In this document: one piece after another, positions 62,624 through 64,000 of the stretch
Layout: every line of letters starts with the position of its first letter
How positions within the stretch are numbered: position 1 is the stretch's first letter
Assembly: GCA_024704765.1 (NCBI GenBank)
Contig: JAKMXF010000022.1
Coordinates: 854,555-918,554 of the forward strand
DNA: 64,000 bases
DNA from: Oopsacas minuta
Taxonomy: Eukaryota > Porifera > Hexactinellida > Lyssacinosida > Leucopsacidae
Direction of reading: 5' to 3'
Made by a program: the position numbers and the translations under genes
Notes under the pieces: model-generated
Seen by the model: the letters and a program-made list of their open reading frames with translations, nothing else
What the model was told of the DNA's origin: nothing
Databases searched by the model: none

Positions 62624-62957
62624 TTACTGATGTATTCGGTTCTTTTGGCACCAAAGCGATAGATATTTGTCTACGTGAGTTAAATTCCTCTCATGGTCTC
62701 GTGTACTCAAATATTTGAGAGTAGAATAGCTGGTAGTTATGCCTAATACTTTTAATACCGCAGAGTAGATGCATCCTTCATTGAAACTCAGCACTGCAAA
62801 CGCACTGATGGCCCTTAGGGACTTAGATCCAATATGCTTGGATTTTGGCGCATTGTGCCAGAGCATATTATGAAGGGATTCATTGGCATTTTGCGTTATG
62901 TCTAGCGTGATGTTTTCGCAAAATCGAGGGAGCCAAATATCTCGAAGACTTCACGTG
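62624..62957 (-). pseudogene. Fragment of a transposon-type ORF
   Basis: The minus-strand frame reads RDIWLPRFCENI, QNANESLHNMLWHNAPKS, KHIGSKSLRAISAFAVLSFN and a further 55 residues. The pattern NESLHNxLWxxxPKxxxIGxxxLxxAxxxAVLxFNxG is one I associate with uncharacterised repetitive proteins encoded by invertebrate DNA transposons. The frame begins after a stop near 62957, while the neighbouring frame upstream stays open (ADIIRTREVFEIFG). A shortened echo of the same DNA (CCAATATGCTTG...TTTGG) recurs at 63118-63135. It is therefore a broken copy. The superfamily cannot be named with certainty. Confidence 0.5.
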
Positions 62958-63514
62958 TTCTTATTATATCTGCAGGTGTCAAGTAGGCCTGATGTACCTC
63001 TGGAAGAGGCTGTGACTCGCCAGAGTTATGGAAGGTGAGTTTCTTTTGGTAATAACACCAAGTACCTTCTCAAGATGGGCAGGTGTTATGTTTCTCATCC
63101 AGGTGGCAAAGGAGAGCTCCAATATGCTTGAATTTGGTGCACTGGAGGCCTAGTTGATTTAGCCTCAGAGGAACTGGAAGACTGGTATGATTCTTCAGTT
63201 GAAGACATATTAGCCAACAATTCAAAAATTCGTGATTGTGAATATTTTGCTAAATAATGTAAATAAATGTTGTAATTATACCGTTCAAAATCAATCAAAA
63301 ACTACATCATAACAACCATTGCGATGTTGTGGTATTTCCATTTGGCTTCTTCATTTTCATGTCGAATATATATGCATATACATATACAGAGGAGTTATTC
63401 TCAGGACCCTAGGGTCCTAGATAAAATTTTCCTACAACATATATATATTATCACACAGAAAACTAAGAAGCCAAATGGAAATAAGATACATAACATTTTG
63501 ACAACATCTATATT
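62958..63514. other. Transposon debris and AT-rich spacer
   Basis: This continues the degraded ORF region of 62624-62957. The sequence GCCAAATGGAAATA/ATTTCCATTTGGC occurs as an inverted pair at about 63336-63350 and 63470-63482, so 63336-63482 may be a small palindromic element. It also contains an AGGACCCTAGGGTCCT palindrome near 63402-63417. Confidence 0.45.
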
Positions 63515-63680
63515 ATTAAATCTCAATTGTGGTTTGTCTGTGTGTCTGTGTGTCTGTTTGTTTGTTTGTTTGTTTGTCCGTTGTCAAGGAAAGGATTTAC
63601 GGTATGCAATTTTGGAATTGTCGCGTAACTATGTACGAGCAAAGGCTCGTCGCTTCGCGATAAACTCGGCGCATTGCACC
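63515..63680 (+). repeat. Dispersed GTTT-rich repeat with CG-rich tail, fullest copy
   Basis: Order of parts: AAATCTCAATT, TGTG/TCTG steps, a (GTTT)n run, CCGTTGTCAAGGAAAGG, ATTTACGG, GCAATTTTGGAATTGTCGC, AACTATGTACGAGC, then the CG-rich tail TCGTCGCTTCGCGAT...GGCGCATTGC. The inverted copy at 51880-51990 shares the first parts. The window start shares the tail. No coding capacity, and the element type is not determined. Confidence 0.7.
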
Positions 63681-63779
63681 TCGAGGTATCCATTATTCTC
63701 CAAATTGATGGCCCCTTTGAGTATTATAATATAGATATATTTAGAACAATGTAATTCACAAATATACGTATATGGCATA

Positions 63780-64000
63780 CATGTTATTGAATTATTTTGT
63801 AAGATCAATCCCCTTGTAGCTGTTGAGAGCAAGTATCTACGTATATTTTGAGATTTTGCTAATTTGTTTACTTTATATTCATAAAAACAACAATAAATTT
63901 GCATATGAGAAACTTGAAAATGCGAAATTCTGGTACAGCGTACTTAGTTACCCCTGTGTAGCCGTTTAGAGCAAGCCTATCAATAAAAACAACTATATAT
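63780..64000. repeat. Tandem-like AT-rich repeat units
   Basis: The phrases GTAGCTGTTGAGAGCAAG (63817) and GTAGCCGTTTAGAGCAAG (63958) are spaced about 141 bp apart, and CATAAAAACAACAATAAATTT (63883 onward) recurs in part as CAATAAAAACAAC at the window end. Similar units occur at 51640-51850 and, inverted, at 58500-58600. The window edge cuts the array. Confidence 0.55.

Noticed and set aside
62958-63298. 67-codon Ser-rich minus-strand ORF
   Set aside because: Overlaps transposon debris. The Ser/Glu run is low complexity and cannot be argued as a gene.

Overview
This is AT-rich nuclear DNA from an animal. The evidence is spliceosomal introns, an axonemal dynein heavy chain, IFT139, a C/EBP-type bZIP pair, OSTM1, ABITRAM and STYXL1 orthologues, and a dense load of animal-type DNA transposons. 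Genes are unusually intron-poor: DNAH2 (13.5 kb of coding sequence), ASPM, ACSL and AP4M1 are each one open frame, while IFT139/TTC21B has about 12 exons and ACADM has 4. The lineage cannot be fixed from the window. A compact-genome invertebrate is likely, and the coiled-coil/NHL gene would fit a non-bilaterian or spiralian.

Layout. 0.2-8 kb: a C/EBP-like bZIP, ABITRAM and ASPM, all on the minus strand. 8.7-19.8 kb: a transposon-rich block. It holds a pogo-like MITE, a long-chain acyl-CoA synthetase gene (minus), a MITE interrupted by a 2.9-kb RAG1/Transib-like transposon, a dead mariner, and a truncated, apparently identical inverted copy of the synthetase ending in a hAT-like repeat, followed by a Tc1-like MITE. 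19.8-32.9 kb: TTC21B (minus), whose 4-kb intron 9 contains a CYB5RL-like reductase and a small unrecognised coiled-coil gene. 33.6-47.1 kb: DNAH2. 47.7-64 kb: a second C/EBP-like bZIP, OSTM1 (the only confident plus-strand host gene), COMTD1, DPM1, ACADM, RPS20, AP4M1, a coiled-coil/NHL gene with a frameshift, STYXL1, a fragment of another transposon ORF, and dispersed repeats.

Main finding. The element at 12132-15054 is bounded by a perfect 5-bp target-site duplication (TGTGG). It begins and ends with the vertebrate V(D)J heptamer CACAGTG in inverted orientation. Each heptamer is followed by a second conserved block (ATTAGCCAAATT), at a spacing of 13 nt at one end and 23 nt at the other. Between them lies a decayed ORF with RAG1 core landmarks: an Asp in a DG motif, a CxxC, an HxxxxH and a Glu-rich ExxxNK motif. 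No RAG2-like frame is visible. It therefore looks like a RAG1-only transposon with 12/23-like asymmetric ends.

The host genes are mostly unrelated housekeeping functions. TTC21B and DNAH2 are adjacent, tandem cilium genes, and ASPM also carries an ASH domain. Start codons were corrected to the first in-frame ATG for DNAH2, DPM1, CYB5RL, the second bZIP, OSTM1 and the NHL gene.
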